A DNA stretch of 64,000 nucleotides from Lachnospiraceae bacterium (GCA_015258065.1 JABZIZ010000002.1:62001-126000), one strand, 5' to 3'. Positions 35,101-44,432 are shown, counted from the first letter of the stretch. The notes: generated by a model from the sequence alone, not told the origin. Numbers and translations: made by a program.

Positions 35101-37516
35101 GGGTAGAATCGTATACCTTGCCATCCGTGATGCGCCTGGCATCCTGATAATTCACCAACGCATAGACTTCCTCATATTCTCCTTTAATCTCATAGGTAAG
35201 AGAAGGATATTTCGAAGAGTCATAGTTCTCATAAACCCCGGCTCCATATTCTCTTCCGTAATAGCGAACCTTCACATCATCGACGCTGATCGTCACCGGC
35301 GTTCCCGCCGGAAAATCCGCTGCCGGGAAGGACCACATCGGATACACGGTGAGCTCCTTCGGAGAGATGATTTCATTCCGTACCGTAAACGTATAGGCTT
35401 TATAACCGGTCGGTACCGTCTTTCCGCCCGGCGTGGTACTTCCGGGCGCTGTGATCGTGCAGGGGGCACCGTTATAGTCCGGGGTGGCGGAAGCACCCGA
35501 TCCCGGGTTCGGATTCTTGAAGCCTTTAAAGACCGCCTTCTCCGGTGCCAGATAAGTAATGGAGTACTCCTGATAGGCCGTAGGATTTGTATAGGTACCA
35601 CCGTTTGGTAAGGGCTTCACCCAGAAACTCTCGTTGCCGGACATCTGCCCACCTACTTTGATCTCCGGGATCAGAGGAGAATTCCAACTCTTTCCATACG
35701 CTTTCTCCTCCTCATATTTCATGGTGAGTTCATCCAGCTGATTCTGATTGTGATTGGTGGTTTGGCTGCCATCCGGATTAGTAATCGTAATCGACTGTTT
35801 CACCACAACGGGAGGCTCTGTCACCTTCGAATTGGGCAGTTTATCATAGAACCAGGCCGTTCCGCTTTCCCACAGCCCGCTGTTCCTGCTGTTTCTCCAT
35901 GCCGAATAAATCGGCACGTCAAAAGCGACCGCCTTGGCATCGTTCGATTCCCCCTGTCCATGGAAGCGCAGCGTAAGCGTTCCGTTGTACTGTCTCTCCC
36001 CAAGAATGTTCGCTCCCACTCCGGATATGGTCTTCCCTGCAAGAGTCGCATCCGTCCCGTTCACCACATACTGCCTGGAACTCTGGACGTCTTCCCTGAA
36101 AGACAGACCCTCCGGCAGGGTGATCGATATCGTCTTATCCGTTCCCGTCCCGAAGCTCGCTGCCACATGAAGCGTCATCTGATCCTTATAGCCAAAATTC
36201 GGGATCTTCGCAGGAGCATCTTTGAGATCATAACGGACGCCCTTGTAAGCGATGTACACCTCGTCCAGCTTCGTCGCTGCCGAAGGCACACTTCCTGCCA
36301 CGATCACGGTGCTGAAAGAAGACAGCGCAAAGGACAGGGTATTTCCCTCCCTTGTGACCGGAACCTTCTCCACCTGCGTCTGCCCGGTTTTCACAGCGGT
36401 AAGGACCTTTGCCGCTTCCGCCTCAGAGACCGGCCTGCCCTCATCGTCCATCAGATCCTGCTTCACATGGTACAAATGGAGCGGCTCCTGTGTCTGTTCC
36501 GGAAGCGCTGCGGAACGGATGGTGATTTTCGCTTCCTGCCCTGCAGACAGTTCTACCTTTTTACCATCTTCTACCACCTTCATATCATAGGCGACAAATG
36601 GCGTGAGTTTTTTCGTCCGGTTATGAAGAGAAAGCAGTTCTCCTGCGAGATCCGGCTTCACTTCACAAGCCAAAAGGGTTGCCCTCTTCGGAAGAGCCCC
36701 CTCTTCGGCTTCCAGTGTGATCTCATCCTGCCCAGCCCAGGTTTTCAGATAAATCTTCCCGCCTTCGGCTTTCTGAACCGTGACCTCTACCTCAGGAGCA
36801 TCCAATCCCTCTTGCAACTTGTAGTTTCCCTCTAGCGTTCCTTTGTAATGGTAGGTTCCCGGTATCTGTGACCTATAGGTCAGGGATCCTTCCGCCGGCG
36901 CCCAGGTGATCTTCACCTGTTTCTTCATCGGCGTCTGTGTGTCGCTACGCCCATCGCCTGCATGCTCTGCTTCGGAATCTCCCTCACGCGTCTCAAACGG
37001 GGTGGTCTCCTGCTCTTCCTGCTTTATTTCCGGATCCACACTCATCTGACTCTCTGCAGATTCCGTTTCTTGTAGAAGACTTGCCCCGCCGGCTGCGGAT
37101 TCGGTCTCTTGTGAAGTGCTTGCCCCGCCGACTGCGGATTCGGTCTCTTGTGAAGTGCTTGTCCTGTCGGCTGCGGATTCCGTTTCTTTTGAAGTGCTTG
37201 TCTCTCCGGCTGCGGATTCCACTTTCTTCCGATCCGTCTCCTTCACGGTCACAGAAATCGTGTCGCCTAAAAATTCCTCGATCGACTTCGGCGCCGTCTT
37301 TCCCGCTACAAAGGTAATGCTTCTCTGCAGCTGCGGGAAAGCAGTAATGACCCCTTCTTCTGCACCCTGTCCCTCGGTCTTGTCTTCGTTGTTTGCCTGC
37401 GCAAAACGAAAACCGTCGCTTACGTTCGCAAAAATCAGAACCGCCGCCGCGATTCCAGCCAACATCCTGCCTCTTGCTCTTCGGTTGTGATTCACTTTTT
37501 CCCCTTTCGCCCTCAT
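32102..37516 (-). CDS. Large cell-surface adhesin-like protein with SdrD-type and FctA-type domains
   Basis: An 1804-residue secreted protein. A signal sequence occupies about residues 15-40. A Ser/Thr/Glu tract with 13-residue repeats (TSTSQETESAxGGA-like) lies at about 97-162. A long beta-rich ectodomain follows. Near 1440-1555 is an SdrD B-like domain (GTVWVDQNVNG... AYRFEGL), and near 1555-1700 an FctA/Spy0128-like pilin domain ending TFTNTY. After a Gly/Pro/Thr linker come VLGARR and VLGMRR, then TGD, a hydrophobic anchor and KKKGSR. No canonical LPXTG is present. The start may be ATG 37516 or GTG 37495; the latter has an AGGGGA site. Confidence 0.88.
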   Translation of the reverse strand: MRAKGEKVNHNRRARGRMLAGIAAAVLIFANVSDGFRFAQANNEDKTEGQGAEEGVITAFPQLQRSITFVAGKTAPKSIEEFLGDTISVTVKETDRKKVESAAGETSTSKETESAADRTSTSQETESAVGGASTSQETESAAGGASLLQETESAESQMSVDPEIKQEEQETTPFETREGDSEAEHAGDGRSDTQTPMKKQVKITWAPAEGSLTYRSQIPGTYHYKGTLEGNYKLQEGLDAPEVEVTVQKAEGGKIYLKTWAGQDEITLEAEEGALPKRATLLACEVKPDLAGELLSLHNRTKKLTPFVAYDMKVVEDGKKVELSAGQEAKITIRSAALPEQTQEPLHLYHVKQDLMDDEGRPVSEAEAAKVLTAVKTGQTQVEKVPVTREGNTLSFALSSFSTVIVAGSVPSAATKLDEVYIAYKGVRYDLKDAPAKIPNFGYKDQMTLHVAASFGTGTDKTISITLPEGLSFREDVQSSRQYVVNGTDATLAGKTISGVGANILGERQYNGTLTLRFHGQGESNDAKAVAFDVPIYSAWRNSRNSGLWESGTAWFYDKLPNSKVTEPPVVVKQSITITNPDGSQTTNHNQNQLDELTMKYEEEKAYGKSWNSPLIPEIKVGGQMSGNESFWVKPLPNGGTYTNPTAYQEYSITYLAPEKAVFKGFKNPNPGSGASATPDYNGAPCTITAPGSTTPGGKTVPTGYKAYTFTVRNEIISPKELTVYPMWSFPAADFPAGTPVTISVDDVKVRYYGREYGAGVYENYDSSKYPSLTYEIKGEYEEVYALVNYQDARRITDGKVYDSTLYMGAPGYEFNQERSAGYFFFGNRGLKDSAKKQVTITYDVKKKGMIGVTQQRLPQSVAGDHTISDIWVKTWNSATGAISGPMLYTGGSTLNLKDLGIGGDSGIYLKEITFQMDTIPARSLISDAASRDKNSYSNSESYLYRFHAKVLKGDPVEVTSGQIENKIEIANVTQPAAHAPGDEKNSGEGKNSEYTTIVGRTFNGLQGKSLVLGNTLDYDPNNQVKAGEEGHIKSKVHFHDWTPQNAQLIDAIYLISPYGEDFTNIQMHYARGGGFQIQNKKYLSDENGPQPIITEKPASAFNLPAQYSKGKVYKLDFTKIIKDQEKYDARLVGGNVLSQASLLNTPLSTDSQYNGSWISYDYKPKISDPYGTYSDLMWVEYNADTKYPVEYRASENHNVRLFKDDYQLLGSNPKGKWIGRMDPITILPTEELTVSSSAKKEQEVDSMYRTYDPRNPETIMKMRREANYKLRVQNFTSNPVTEFSVYFPIPKVDQDWGNTINPEGKFQYNNVLRHGLSRVPKGFRVYYAKNVNPTAHYENWDDETWTEQGATSRWSPSDWKAVNFVKMVWVGTDDHKAIVNQDDYQAVFDLGVDEGVTEAQMGTKNVWKPYFLRKYTNSTSWVAGEPVAAMLSPGIIKGTVWVDQNVNGAVNGKRDAGEEAAAGVKVQLYDVKDPLNPVLKEEVTTDRNGAYRFEGLVNGAYSSGNQYKVVVTRDAHTYSSFTVKGDNMVFTPDADQNKASLEVSPASEKEEKSYDVGLVKPGIVMDAPIVHKKVSGANARPETFVFEWTAVPDPNTLPGGRSYLPMPNGLNAESVQASLQTGTEKEMTLGSLSFTQAGTYAYRLKEINTGAANYTYDETSYTITYEIRIDENTHQTIGKRTIERGGELLPAASACTFTNTYVAPGGGTTPGTSGETPGTNPGTPGIRGGSVPQGGDVLGARRGTEGKSEKPSLLDSPAVLGMRRALTGDGFDLAMHTGAAVLCSCAAVLLILAGGEQKKKGSR
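37035..37225. repeat. 39-bp coding repeats in the surface protein
   Basis: About four to five copies of a 39-bp unit (13 codons) encode the Thr/Ser/Glu-rich stretch in the N-terminal part of the surface protein. The central copies around 37080-37160 are nearly identical, so copy number is likely to vary among strains. Confidence 0.85.
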
Positions 37517-37903
37517 GCAAAAGCTTTAACAATATCGAAAATGAACCTCCACCCCACCCGTATCTCACGGCAGGCAGCAGGTTTTCTTTTCCACCCTGAA
37601 TTTTTAGTATTTTAATTTTTATCATACTATTTAATTCCAAAAAAATCTATATTTTTATATATGATGGTGCAAGCCATAAGCGAATTTAAACCATCACACG
37701 CCCCCCTGCAACAACCGGCTACCACCTCCTTTTTCCCCCCACGATCGTTCCGATTCGTATGCAAAAAAACTTGAAAACCGCAAGCTCTCCCTCCGCCTCT
37801 ATCATGTATAATAGAACCGTTCTGCCCTGCCTTTTTCAACGGCAACCGGAACCTCTCATTCCCCGATTTAGAGTATTCCCTGATTTGGAAAGGTAAATCC
37901 ATC
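37517..37903. other. Non-coding gap between the surface protein and helicase genes
   Basis: A 387-base divergent intergenic region. Positions 37600-37670 are very AT-rich and probably hold the promoter of the surface protein on the minus strand. TATAAT at 37807-37812 is a candidate -10 for the helicase gene on the plus strand, without a clear -35. I see no convincing small gene or riboswitch in it. Confidence 0.5.
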
Positions 37904-40900
37904 ATGATTGATATTTACTCGAAAGATAAAATTCAAATTCCGATGCCATGGCAGCCTCTTTTTCCGAAAGAGATGGTACAAGAAGCCATGAAGAAGAGCA
38001 CACAGGCAAAGCTCAATCCAAGTGCTTCCTATTTCTCGTATTATCGTACGCACACCGCCATCTATCAGGAGACGCCTCGCATCCGTTACCAGGTCGCAGT
38101 TCCCATAGAACCGGAAACGATCGGGGAGCGTTGGAGAACCGACCTCTTTCGCTGCAGCTGCCCAAGGGGAAGGAAACACCTTCCCTGTCTGCATGAGGCA
38201 GCTCTTCTTTGGCAGGTCGAAAAAAATTCGTCCACGGGGGCCTTTACCGCAGAGGAAAGTCCTCATGATTATGTACACCGCCTCAACCTGCTGTCCTCCA
38301 GGGAGCGGTTGATCAAGGAAGAGGAAAAGCAAAAAGCCTTTGATCAAACGTCCTTCCCGGCACTGGATTTCTTTAAGCAGCGAAAGGAAAGGAGCGGTCC
38401 TCTCCTGTATGATATTCGCTCCGCTCTCTCCGCCTACCAAACGGATGCCTACAGCTGTGCAATGGCAAGGGAAATCCTCAAAACGGAACAGAGTTATGTT
38501 TTCTCTGCGCACGAGAAGCAGGAAAAGGATGGCAGTCGCTCTCTATCGGTCAATCTAAACCTGATCGATCCCGTGGATGGCTGTCGCTTTACCGCCGCAT
38601 CGGCTGTTCTGTCGGCCGATCATCTGACTCTGACTGCCAGGGCGGGTTTTCGCAATGCTTCCGGATCCACCCTGCAGTTGGTAGAAGAAGAGCTTCACGC
38701 TCTTGCTCTTTCTTATGAAAATGTATCTAAGAAGGGGAATCTTCCGCAGTCTTTGCAGGATGACCGATCTTTTGAGGTGTTGGAGGATTCGTTTCCCCAC
38801 TCTCTTCCTACCGTTCCATCTTCCTCCTCTTCAGAAGACGCCTCTACCCAGGAGACGGAAGAGACTTTTCTCAACATCAACGAACTTGTCCTCTGTCACC
38901 TGCTTTGGGACTACCTGGACGAACACAGAGAAATGGTCGATTTTACCGACCGGAATGCAGATCTTTTTTTTAAAGAGCTGGATAAAGCTTCCCAGATAGA
39001 AACGCAGAAGACCGTTTTGCCCGAGGAAGTCCGTCCTAAGACGGTTCTGCTCACCCCCAGAATCATCATCGAAGAAGGCAGCTTCAAGATTGCAGAGGGT
39101 GCCGCAAGGGCTTATATCGTTCGCAATCTGCAGAACCTGGCCGATGCCTATCGAAGAAAGCAACCGCTTGCGCTCTCAAAGACAAGCTCCATTGATTTTT
39201 CTCGCAACGATTTTACCGAAGAGTCCGCCCTTCTTTATGACTTCATCGGGCGGCGTGTAGGCGAGGTGATTGATGCGAACGAACGGATTGAACGAAAGAA
39301 TTATTATTCCTATGTACGCACCCTCTCCGTCACCAGTAGTATGGATCTCAAGGGTGCCCTTTTAGATAACTTCTATGATGCGTGGGAGGGAAAAAACTGC
39401 GAATACAGCGATAAGACCAATCAGATTAAGGACAGCAGCATTCCGGTCGGCCACCGTGCGTTTCAACTGTCCCTGGAAACGGAGCGGGTACAGGATGCCA
39501 AAGGCGTTTTTGCCGGTGTCCGTGTGAAGGGTCTGATTCCGGTTCTCCTTTCCGGAAGCGGCTCTCATCGTTATATTCTGAATGCCGACGGCCTCTCCCG
39601 TGTCACGGAAGAGGAGCTTTCTGCCATGGCGCCCTTTCACTCCGTGGCGGATGCTTCCGGTTCCTTCCGCTTCCAGGTCGGGCTTGCCCACCTGCAGGAA
39701 TTTTATTACCGCGTCGTTCCCAGTTTCCTGCAAAATCCCGGCGTTGATTTTCATGACAGCTGTGCAAAAGAGGCGGAGGGGCATCTTCCTCCGGAGCCGG
39801 TATTCGATTTCTATCTGGACTGCCTTGACCTGAATGAGGTCAAGGACAAGCACCTGCAAAAAATAGAGCAACAGGAGCGGATGAAACGGAAGAACGCCGC
39901 ACAAAAGCAGGATCTATGCGTTCTTCTCCGGGCGGATGTCCGCTACGAGAATGCTCGTTATTCCCTGTGCAAAGCCTCTTCGCAACAAGAGGGGGCTCCG
40001 CAAGCCTCACACACAGGGGAGGCAACAGATGTTTACCGCGATACCACACAGGAAGATCGTGTCCAAACGGCGATTCAACGTTATTTTCCCACCTGGATGC
40101 CGGAGAAGCAGTCTTTTGCCACTTTTTTCACAGACGAAGAGATGTTTTCCTTTTTGCAAGGTGGGCTTTCTCTGCTGGAAAACTACGGAACTGTCCACGG
40201 CACGGAGGCGTTTCGCAGACATCACATCCGTAAGGTAACGCCGGTAAAGGTCGGAGTTTCGGTAGACAGCAATATCGTCAATCTGGAGCTCACTTCCGGA
40301 GAACTCTCTCCGGACGAGCTGCTGGAAGTGATGGAAAGCTATCAGAAAAAGAAGCGCTTCTACAAGCTCTCCAGTGGAGATTATCTGGATCTCACCGATG
40401 CGGACAGCCTCGCGCAAGCAGACCTTCTCATGAACGCATTGGATCTCTCCCCGGAGTCTGTGATTGCACATGGTGCCAAGGTGCCTCTCTACCGGGCGTT
40501 GTATCTGGACAAGCTGCTCGAAGAGCACGAAGCACTTGCTTCCTCCAGAGACCGGATCTACCGCTCTCTCATCCGCAATTTTCACACGATCGGCGAAGCG
40601 GAGGCAGAACCGCCGAAGACGTTGGAAAATACGCTTCGCCCCTACCAGTCTTACGGCTTCAAATGGATCAAAACATTGGAAGGCGCCGGTTTTGGCGGCA
40701 TCCTGGCCGATGAGATGGGGCTGGGCAAGACCTTGCAAATGATCAGCGTCCTGTCCTCCTCCTACCTGGATATCGCATCCTCCGCAGCTACGCCTGCGGT
40801 GACTGCCGCGCTTTCGGACCCTGCTACGCTTACAACGCCTGCTGCGCCGATCACGGGAGGTACTTCCGCCTTTCAAAATACGAAGAAGGGGGAGCGTGCC

Positions 40901-42145
40901 GATCTCCTTTTTCCTCCTTCCCTCATTGTCTGCCCCGCTTCTCTTGTTTATAACTGGCAGGAAGAGTTTCACAAATTTGCAAAAGAGCTGCAGGTTGCGC
41001 CGATTGCGGGAGGTGCTTCCGCCTTTCAAAAATTAGAAGCACACTGGGCAGATCGCCAGATTTATATCATCTCTTATGACCTGTTAAAAAGAAATCTTGC
41101 CAGGCTGAATGACAAGACCTTCTTCTATGTGATCCTGGACGAAGCACAATATATCAAAAACGCGGGGGCTGCTGCCGCCAAGTCTGTCAAGACACTGAAA
41201 GCTGCTCACCGCTTCGCACTGACCGGCACCCCGATTGAAAACCGCCTCAGCGAAATGTGGAGCATCTTTGACTTCCTGATGCCTGGTTTTCTCTATGGGC
41301 GAAAAGAGTTTGAAAAAAAATGGGAGGTTCCGATTACAAAGTCCCATGATGCAGATGCCTCAACTCAGCTTCGAAAAATGACTTCTCCTTTTATTCTGCG
41401 TCGGAAAAAAGAGGAGGTCTTAAAGGATCTGCCCGCAAAACTGGAGGAAGTCCGTTATGTCCAGATCGAAGGCGAGCAGCAGAAGCTCTACGATGCACAG
41501 GTATTGCGGCTAAAGAACGCCCTCGGCGAGTGGGAGATTCCCGGTCAGAAGATGCGCGTTTTTGCGGAACTGACAGGGATTCGGCAGATTTGCTGCGATC
41601 CCTCTCTTTTATTTGAAAATTACTTAGGGGAAAGCGCCAAAAGGCAGGCCCTCAAAGGACTGATCCGCCAGGCACTGGACGGCGGACATCGGATCCTGCT
41701 CTTTTCGCAATTTACCTCCATGCTTGCCCTGCTGGAGCAGGATTTGAAGGAGGAGGGAATCTCTTACTACCTCCTGACCGGTTCTACCCCGAAGGAAAAA
41801 CGGATTCAGATGGTCCATGCTTTTAACGAAGGAGCGGTTCCGATCTTTTTGATCTCCTTAAAAGCAGGTGGCACCGGCCTCAATCTCACCGGTGCCGATG
41901 TGGTCATTCATTACGATCCCTGGTGGAACGTGGCCGCCCAGAACCAGGCAACCGACCGTGCACACCGGATCGGCCAGACCAGACAGGTCACCGTTTACCG
42001 CCTGATTATAAAGGACACCATTGAAGAGAGGATTCTGGAGCTGCAGAATACCAAAAGAGACCTCGCCGAATCGATCCTGGAGGGCGACAGCACTTCTTTG
42101 TCTTCGCTGTCGCATGAGGAACTGCTGGAACTGATCGGAGGGTGA
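37904..42145 (+). CDS. SWIM zinc finger and SNF2-family helicase
   Basis: A 1413-residue protein. A SWIM zinc finger lies at residues 84-97 (Cys84-x-Cys86 ... Cys95-x-His97). A large central region of unknown fold follows (about 110-900). The SNF2 ATPase starts near 930, with Walker A DEMGLGKT near 937, DEAQ near 1078, ALTGTPIENR, and the helicase C motifs LKAGGTGLNLT and RAHRIGQTRQV. Such proteins are DNA translocases of uncertain role in clostridia. Between motifs I and Ia, about 60 extra residues contain a segment (APITGGTSAFQ) repeated downstream as APIAGGASAFQ. The response regulator follows after 6 bases. Confidence 0.93.
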   Translation: MIDIYSKDKIQIPMPWQPLFPKEMVQEAMKKSTQAKLNPSASYFSYYRTHTAIYQETPRIRYQVAVPIEPETIGERWRTDLFRCSCPRGRKHLPCLHEAALLWQVEKNSSTGAFTAEESPHDYVHRLNLLSSRERLIKEEEKQKAFDQTSFPALDFFKQRKERSGPLLYDIRSALSAYQTDAYSCAMAREILKTEQSYVFSAHEKQEKDGSRSLSVNLNLIDPVDGCRFTAASAVLSADHLTLTARAGFRNASGSTLQLVEEELHALALSYENVSKKGNLPQSLQDDRSFEVLEDSFPHSLPTVPSSSSSEDASTQETEETFLNINELVLCHLLWDYLDEHREMVDFTDRNADLFFKELDKASQIETQKTVLPEEVRPKTVLLTPRIIIEEGSFKIAEGAARAYIVRNLQNLADAYRRKQPLALSKTSSIDFSRNDFTEESALLYDFIGRRVGEVIDANERIERKNYYSYVRTLSVTSSMDLKGALLDNFYDAWEGKNCEYSDKTNQIKDSSIPVGHRAFQLSLETERVQDAKGVFAGVRVKGLIPVLLSGSGSHRYILNADGLSRVTEEELSAMAPFHSVADASGSFRFQVGLAHLQEFYYRVVPSFLQNPGVDFHDSCAKEAEGHLPPEPVFDFYLDCLDLNEVKDKHLQKIEQQERMKRKNAAQKQDLCVLLRADVRYENARYSLCKASSQQEGAPQASHTGEATDVYRDTTQEDRVQTAIQRYFPTWMPEKQSFATFFTDEEMFSFLQGGLSLLENYGTVHGTEAFRRHHIRKVTPVKVGVSVDSNIVNLELTSGELSPDELLEVMESYQKKKRFYKLSSGDYLDLTDADSLAQADLLMNALDLSPESVIAHGAKVPLYRALYLDKLLEEHEALASSRDRIYRSLIRNFHTIGEAEAEPPKTLENTLRPYQSYGFKWIKTLEGAGFGGILADEMGLGKTLQMISVLSSSYLDIASSAATPAVTAALSDPATLTTPAAPITGGTSAFQNTKKGERADLLFPPSLIVCPASLVYNWQEEFHKFAKELQVAPIAGGASAFQKLEAHWADRQIYIISYDLLKRNLARLNDKTFFYVILDEAQYIKNAGAAAAKSVKTLKAAHRFALTGTPIENRLSEMWSIFDFLMPGFLYGRKEFEKKWEVPITKSHDADASTQLRKMTSPFILRRKKEEVLKDLPAKLEEVRYVQIEGEQQKLYDAQVLRLKNALGEWEIPGQKMRVFAELTGIRQICCDPSLLFENYLGESAKRQALKGLIRQALDGGHRILLFSQFTSMLALLEQDLKEEGISYYLLTGSTPKEKRIQMVHAFNEGAVPIFLISLKAGGTGLNLTGADVVIHYDPWWNVAAQNQATDRAHRIGQTRQVTVYRLIIKDTIEERILELQNTKRDLAESILEGDSTSLSSLSHEELLELIGG
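40844..41031. repeat. 35-bp repeat copy inside the SNF2 helicase gene
   Basis: Positions about 40844-40878 and 40997-41031 match at 32 of 35 bases and in frame. The right copy follows the conserved helicase strand. The left copy lies in an Ala/Thr-rich insertion near the ATP-binding region, so it is probably the duplicated one. Confidence 0.85.
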
Positions 42146-42151
42146 TCTGCC

Positions 42152-42898
42152 ATGCTGCGCTTGTTTATTTTGGAAGATGAAATCACGCAACAATTCCGGA
42201 TTGAAAAAACAATCAACGAGCTGATTGCCACACGCGCCCTGCCGTGCAAGGCTCCGGAAACCTTCGACAACCGGGATTCACTGCTGCAAGCCATTACCGA
42301 AAGAGGAGCCCACCAGCTGTTCTTTCTGGATATTGAGATCAAAGGAGAGGAAAAGAGCGGACTTTCCATTGCGAGGGAGATCCGGAAGAAAGACCCCGGT
42401 GCAGTCATTGTCTTTGTCACCACCCACTCGGAGTTCATGCCAATTACCTTCCGCTACCAGGTGGCAGCCCTCGATTTCATTGATAAGACACTGGACGACA
42501 GGCAATTTTCCGCCCGCATCGCCTCTGCCATCGAATACACCTTAGAAAGTCTTGGCTCCCGTGCCTGTGAAGATGCCTTCCTCTTCGAAAGCGCAATGGC
42601 GAGGGTGCAGGTTCCTTTTCATAAAATTCTGTACTTCGAGTCCTCGCCTACCGTACACAAGGTGATTCTGCACACCACCGATGAACGGATCGAGTTCTAT
42701 GCCGGACTCTCCGATCTGGAAAAAGCCGATCCCAGACTCTACCAATGTCACCGCTCCTTTGTGGTCAATCCCGAAAACATCACGAAGGTGGACAAGGTGG
42801 AGAGGGTGGCGATTTTCGAAAATCAGGAAAGCTGCCTGATTTCCCGCATGAAATACAGGGGACTGCTCAATCGCCTGGATGCCCTGCAACATCCGTAA
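42152..42898 (+). CDS. LytTR-family response regulator
   Basis: A 248-residue AgrA/ComE-like regulator. The receiver domain (1-125) has acidic residues Glu8-Asp9-Glu10, phosphoacceptor Asp60 (LFFLDIE) and Lys112 (FIDKT). The LytTR DNA-binding domain (about 140-245) has ILYFESSPTVHKV and CHRSFVVNPENI. The kinase gene follows, and a 14-bp repeat between them starts at the stop codon. It reads directly on from the helicase gene, so the three may share a transcript. Confidence 0.92.
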   Translation: MLRLFILEDEITQQFRIEKTINELIATRALPCKAPETFDNRDSLLQAITERGAHQLFFLDIEIKGEEKSGLSIAREIRKKDPGAVIVFVTTHSEFMPITFRYQVAALDFIDKTLDDRQFSARIASAIEYTLESLGSRACEDAFLFESAMARVQVPFHKILYFESSPTVHKVILHTTDERIEFYAGLSDLEKADPRLYQCHRSFVVNPENITKVDKVERVAIFENQESCLISRMKYRGLLNRLDALQHP

Positions 42899-42939
42899 GC
42901 AATCACCCGGAAGCAATCACCCGGAAGCAATCAACCGGA
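42898..42939. repeat. Three-copy 14-bp repeat at the response-regulator stop codon
   Basis: AGCAATCACCCGGA occurs at 42898-42911 and 42912-42925, and as AGCAATCAACCGGA at 42926-42939. The first base of the array is the last base of the stop codon TAA. The end of the array abuts the AAAGGAGG ribosome site of the kinase gene. Confidence 0.95.
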
Positions 42940-42957
42940 AAGGAGGATTTCACCTAT

Positions 42958-44259
42958 ATGTGGATTTCTATGAGTACGATCTATTTCAAAATAGCCGTCA
43001 CGATGTTGCTCTTCAAGCACATCAACCGGAAAGCTTTCCCTCTCTTTACCTTCCTTCTGGTTCCGCCCCTCTTTTGCCTGTTATTCTTCCTGCTGCCCCC
43101 TGTCGGCTACTTCGGCTACTTTGCCTTTTTCATCCTTTACAGTTTCTGCCTGCATTCCGGACAGCCTACCAGTTCCAAACTGTTTGACGGTCTCTATCCC
43201 ATGGTGATAGAGAGTCTTTTAGGACGATTTCTCAGCTTTTCCTTTTTTCCTCTCTTCGGTGTTTTCATCGATCACGAAACGAAGGTCAGCTACTTTGATC
43301 TCCTTGCGGAACTCCTGATTCTCCCCTTCTACCTCCTGTTAGTGAAATCCCTTCGCATCCGGTTGCAGGAACTGAAGGACGGCTTTGGTCACCGTCCGTT
43401 TCGGCATCTTTTGCACTTCATTAACTTTTCCATGATCCTCTATCTGATCCTGGTTTATGCCCTGGTTATTTTACAGAATTTCACTCCACAGGCAGACCTC
43501 TACCGGATGCGACTCAACGGATTTTACATGATTCTGTTTTTTGTGCTGCTTTTGTATATCAACTCCGCTTCCAAAGAAAGAATGGAACGGGAAATCCGGG
43601 CGCAGAAGGATAATCAGTTGCAGGCTCTGTCCGACTACAGCCACCATGTAGAAGCACTCTATAACGAACTCCGCAGTTTTCGTCACGATTACATCAACGT
43701 GCTCACCAGCCTGAGACTTGGTCTTGCGCAAAAAGATCTGGATGCCATTCAGCAGATTTATGATTCGGTGCTAAAAGACAGCGCAAAGTACCTGAACGAC
43801 GATAAGTTTGACCTCGCCAAATTAAGTCGTCTGGAAGACAATGCCGTCAAAAGCGTTTTATCTGCCAAGCTCTTAGAGGCGCAGAACAAAGGCATTTCAA
43901 TTTCTGTGGAAATTGAGGATGCAATTCATGATTTTAAAATCGAACTTCTGGATTTTATCCGGATCCTTTCGATCCTCTTAGACAATGCGATTGAGGGCAG
44001 CCTGACTTCTCCTCGCCCGCAGATCGCAATCGCCCTGATACAGGACGAGGACGTTTTGGTTTTGATCGTCGAAAACAGCACCGGACAGGAAAAGTTGCTG
44101 ACAGATCCCCTGTTTGAACCCGGTTATTCCAGCAAGGGAGAGGGAAGAGGAATCGGCCTTGCCAACGTACGCCGGATTCTGGAAAAATATCCGAAATCGC
44201 AGATCCACACGCGCAGTGCTAACTTCCTCTTCTCTCAAACCATCCGTTTTTGCATTTAA
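42958..44259 (+). CDS. AgrC/ComD-like sensor histidine kinase
   Basis: A 433-residue membrane kinase. Six or so hydrophobic segments occupy residues 5-205. The phosphoacceptor histidine is in SFRHDYINVL at about 241, and the ATPase domain has ILLDNAIEGS and GEGRGIGLANV. This is the peptide-sensing kinase architecture (HPK10 type). The ATG at 42958 follows AAAGGAGG; the frame extends upstream into the response regulator gene without a start that fits. No peptide precursor gene was found nearby. Confidence 0.9.
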   Translation: MWISMSTIYFKIAVTMLLFKHINRKAFPLFTFLLVPPLFCLLFFLLPPVGYFGYFAFFILYSFCLHSGQPTSSKLFDGLYPMVIESLLGRFLSFSFFPLFGVFIDHETKVSYFDLLAELLILPFYLLLVKSLRIRLQELKDGFGHRPFRHLLHFINFSMILYLILVYALVILQNFTPQADLYRMRLNGFYMILFFVLLLYINSASKERMEREIRAQKDNQLQALSDYSHHVEALYNELRSFRHDYINVLTSLRLGLAQKDLDAIQQIYDSVLKDSAKYLNDDKFDLAKLSRLEDNAVKSVLSAKLLEAQNKGISISVEIEDAIHDFKIELLDFIRILSILLDNAIEGSLTSPRPQIAIALIQDEDVLVLIVENSTGQEKLLTDPLFEPGYSSKGEGRGIGLANVRRILEKYPKSQIHTRSANFLFSQTIRFCI

Positions 44260-44432
44260 GACGCTGCCCTCTGTTCCGATCGGCTCCATCCCCCCTGATC
44301 TGATCGCTCTGTATCCTTTTTTCGGTCGGCTCTGTTCCCGCTGTTCCTGCCGGCTGCACCCTTTTCTGACCGGACTTAATTCCTTTTATTCCGAACTCCA
44401 CAGATAAAAATCTACCGTTCACGACAATCCGG

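Noticed and set aside
37904..42145. Helicase as part of a defence system with the neighbouring two-component genes
   Set aside because: No nuclease, methylase or other defence partner is adjacent; SWIM/SNF2 proteins of this type occur singly in clostridia.
42745..42957. Upstream extension of the kinase frame into the response regulator gene
   Set aside because: The frame overlaps the response regulator by 154 bases without a ribosome site, whereas 42958 has a strong AAAGGAGG.
44219..44422. Short minus-strand frame as a candidate signalling peptide gene
   Set aside because: It overlaps the kinase end, has no ribosome site or leader motif, and is rich in charged residues throughout.
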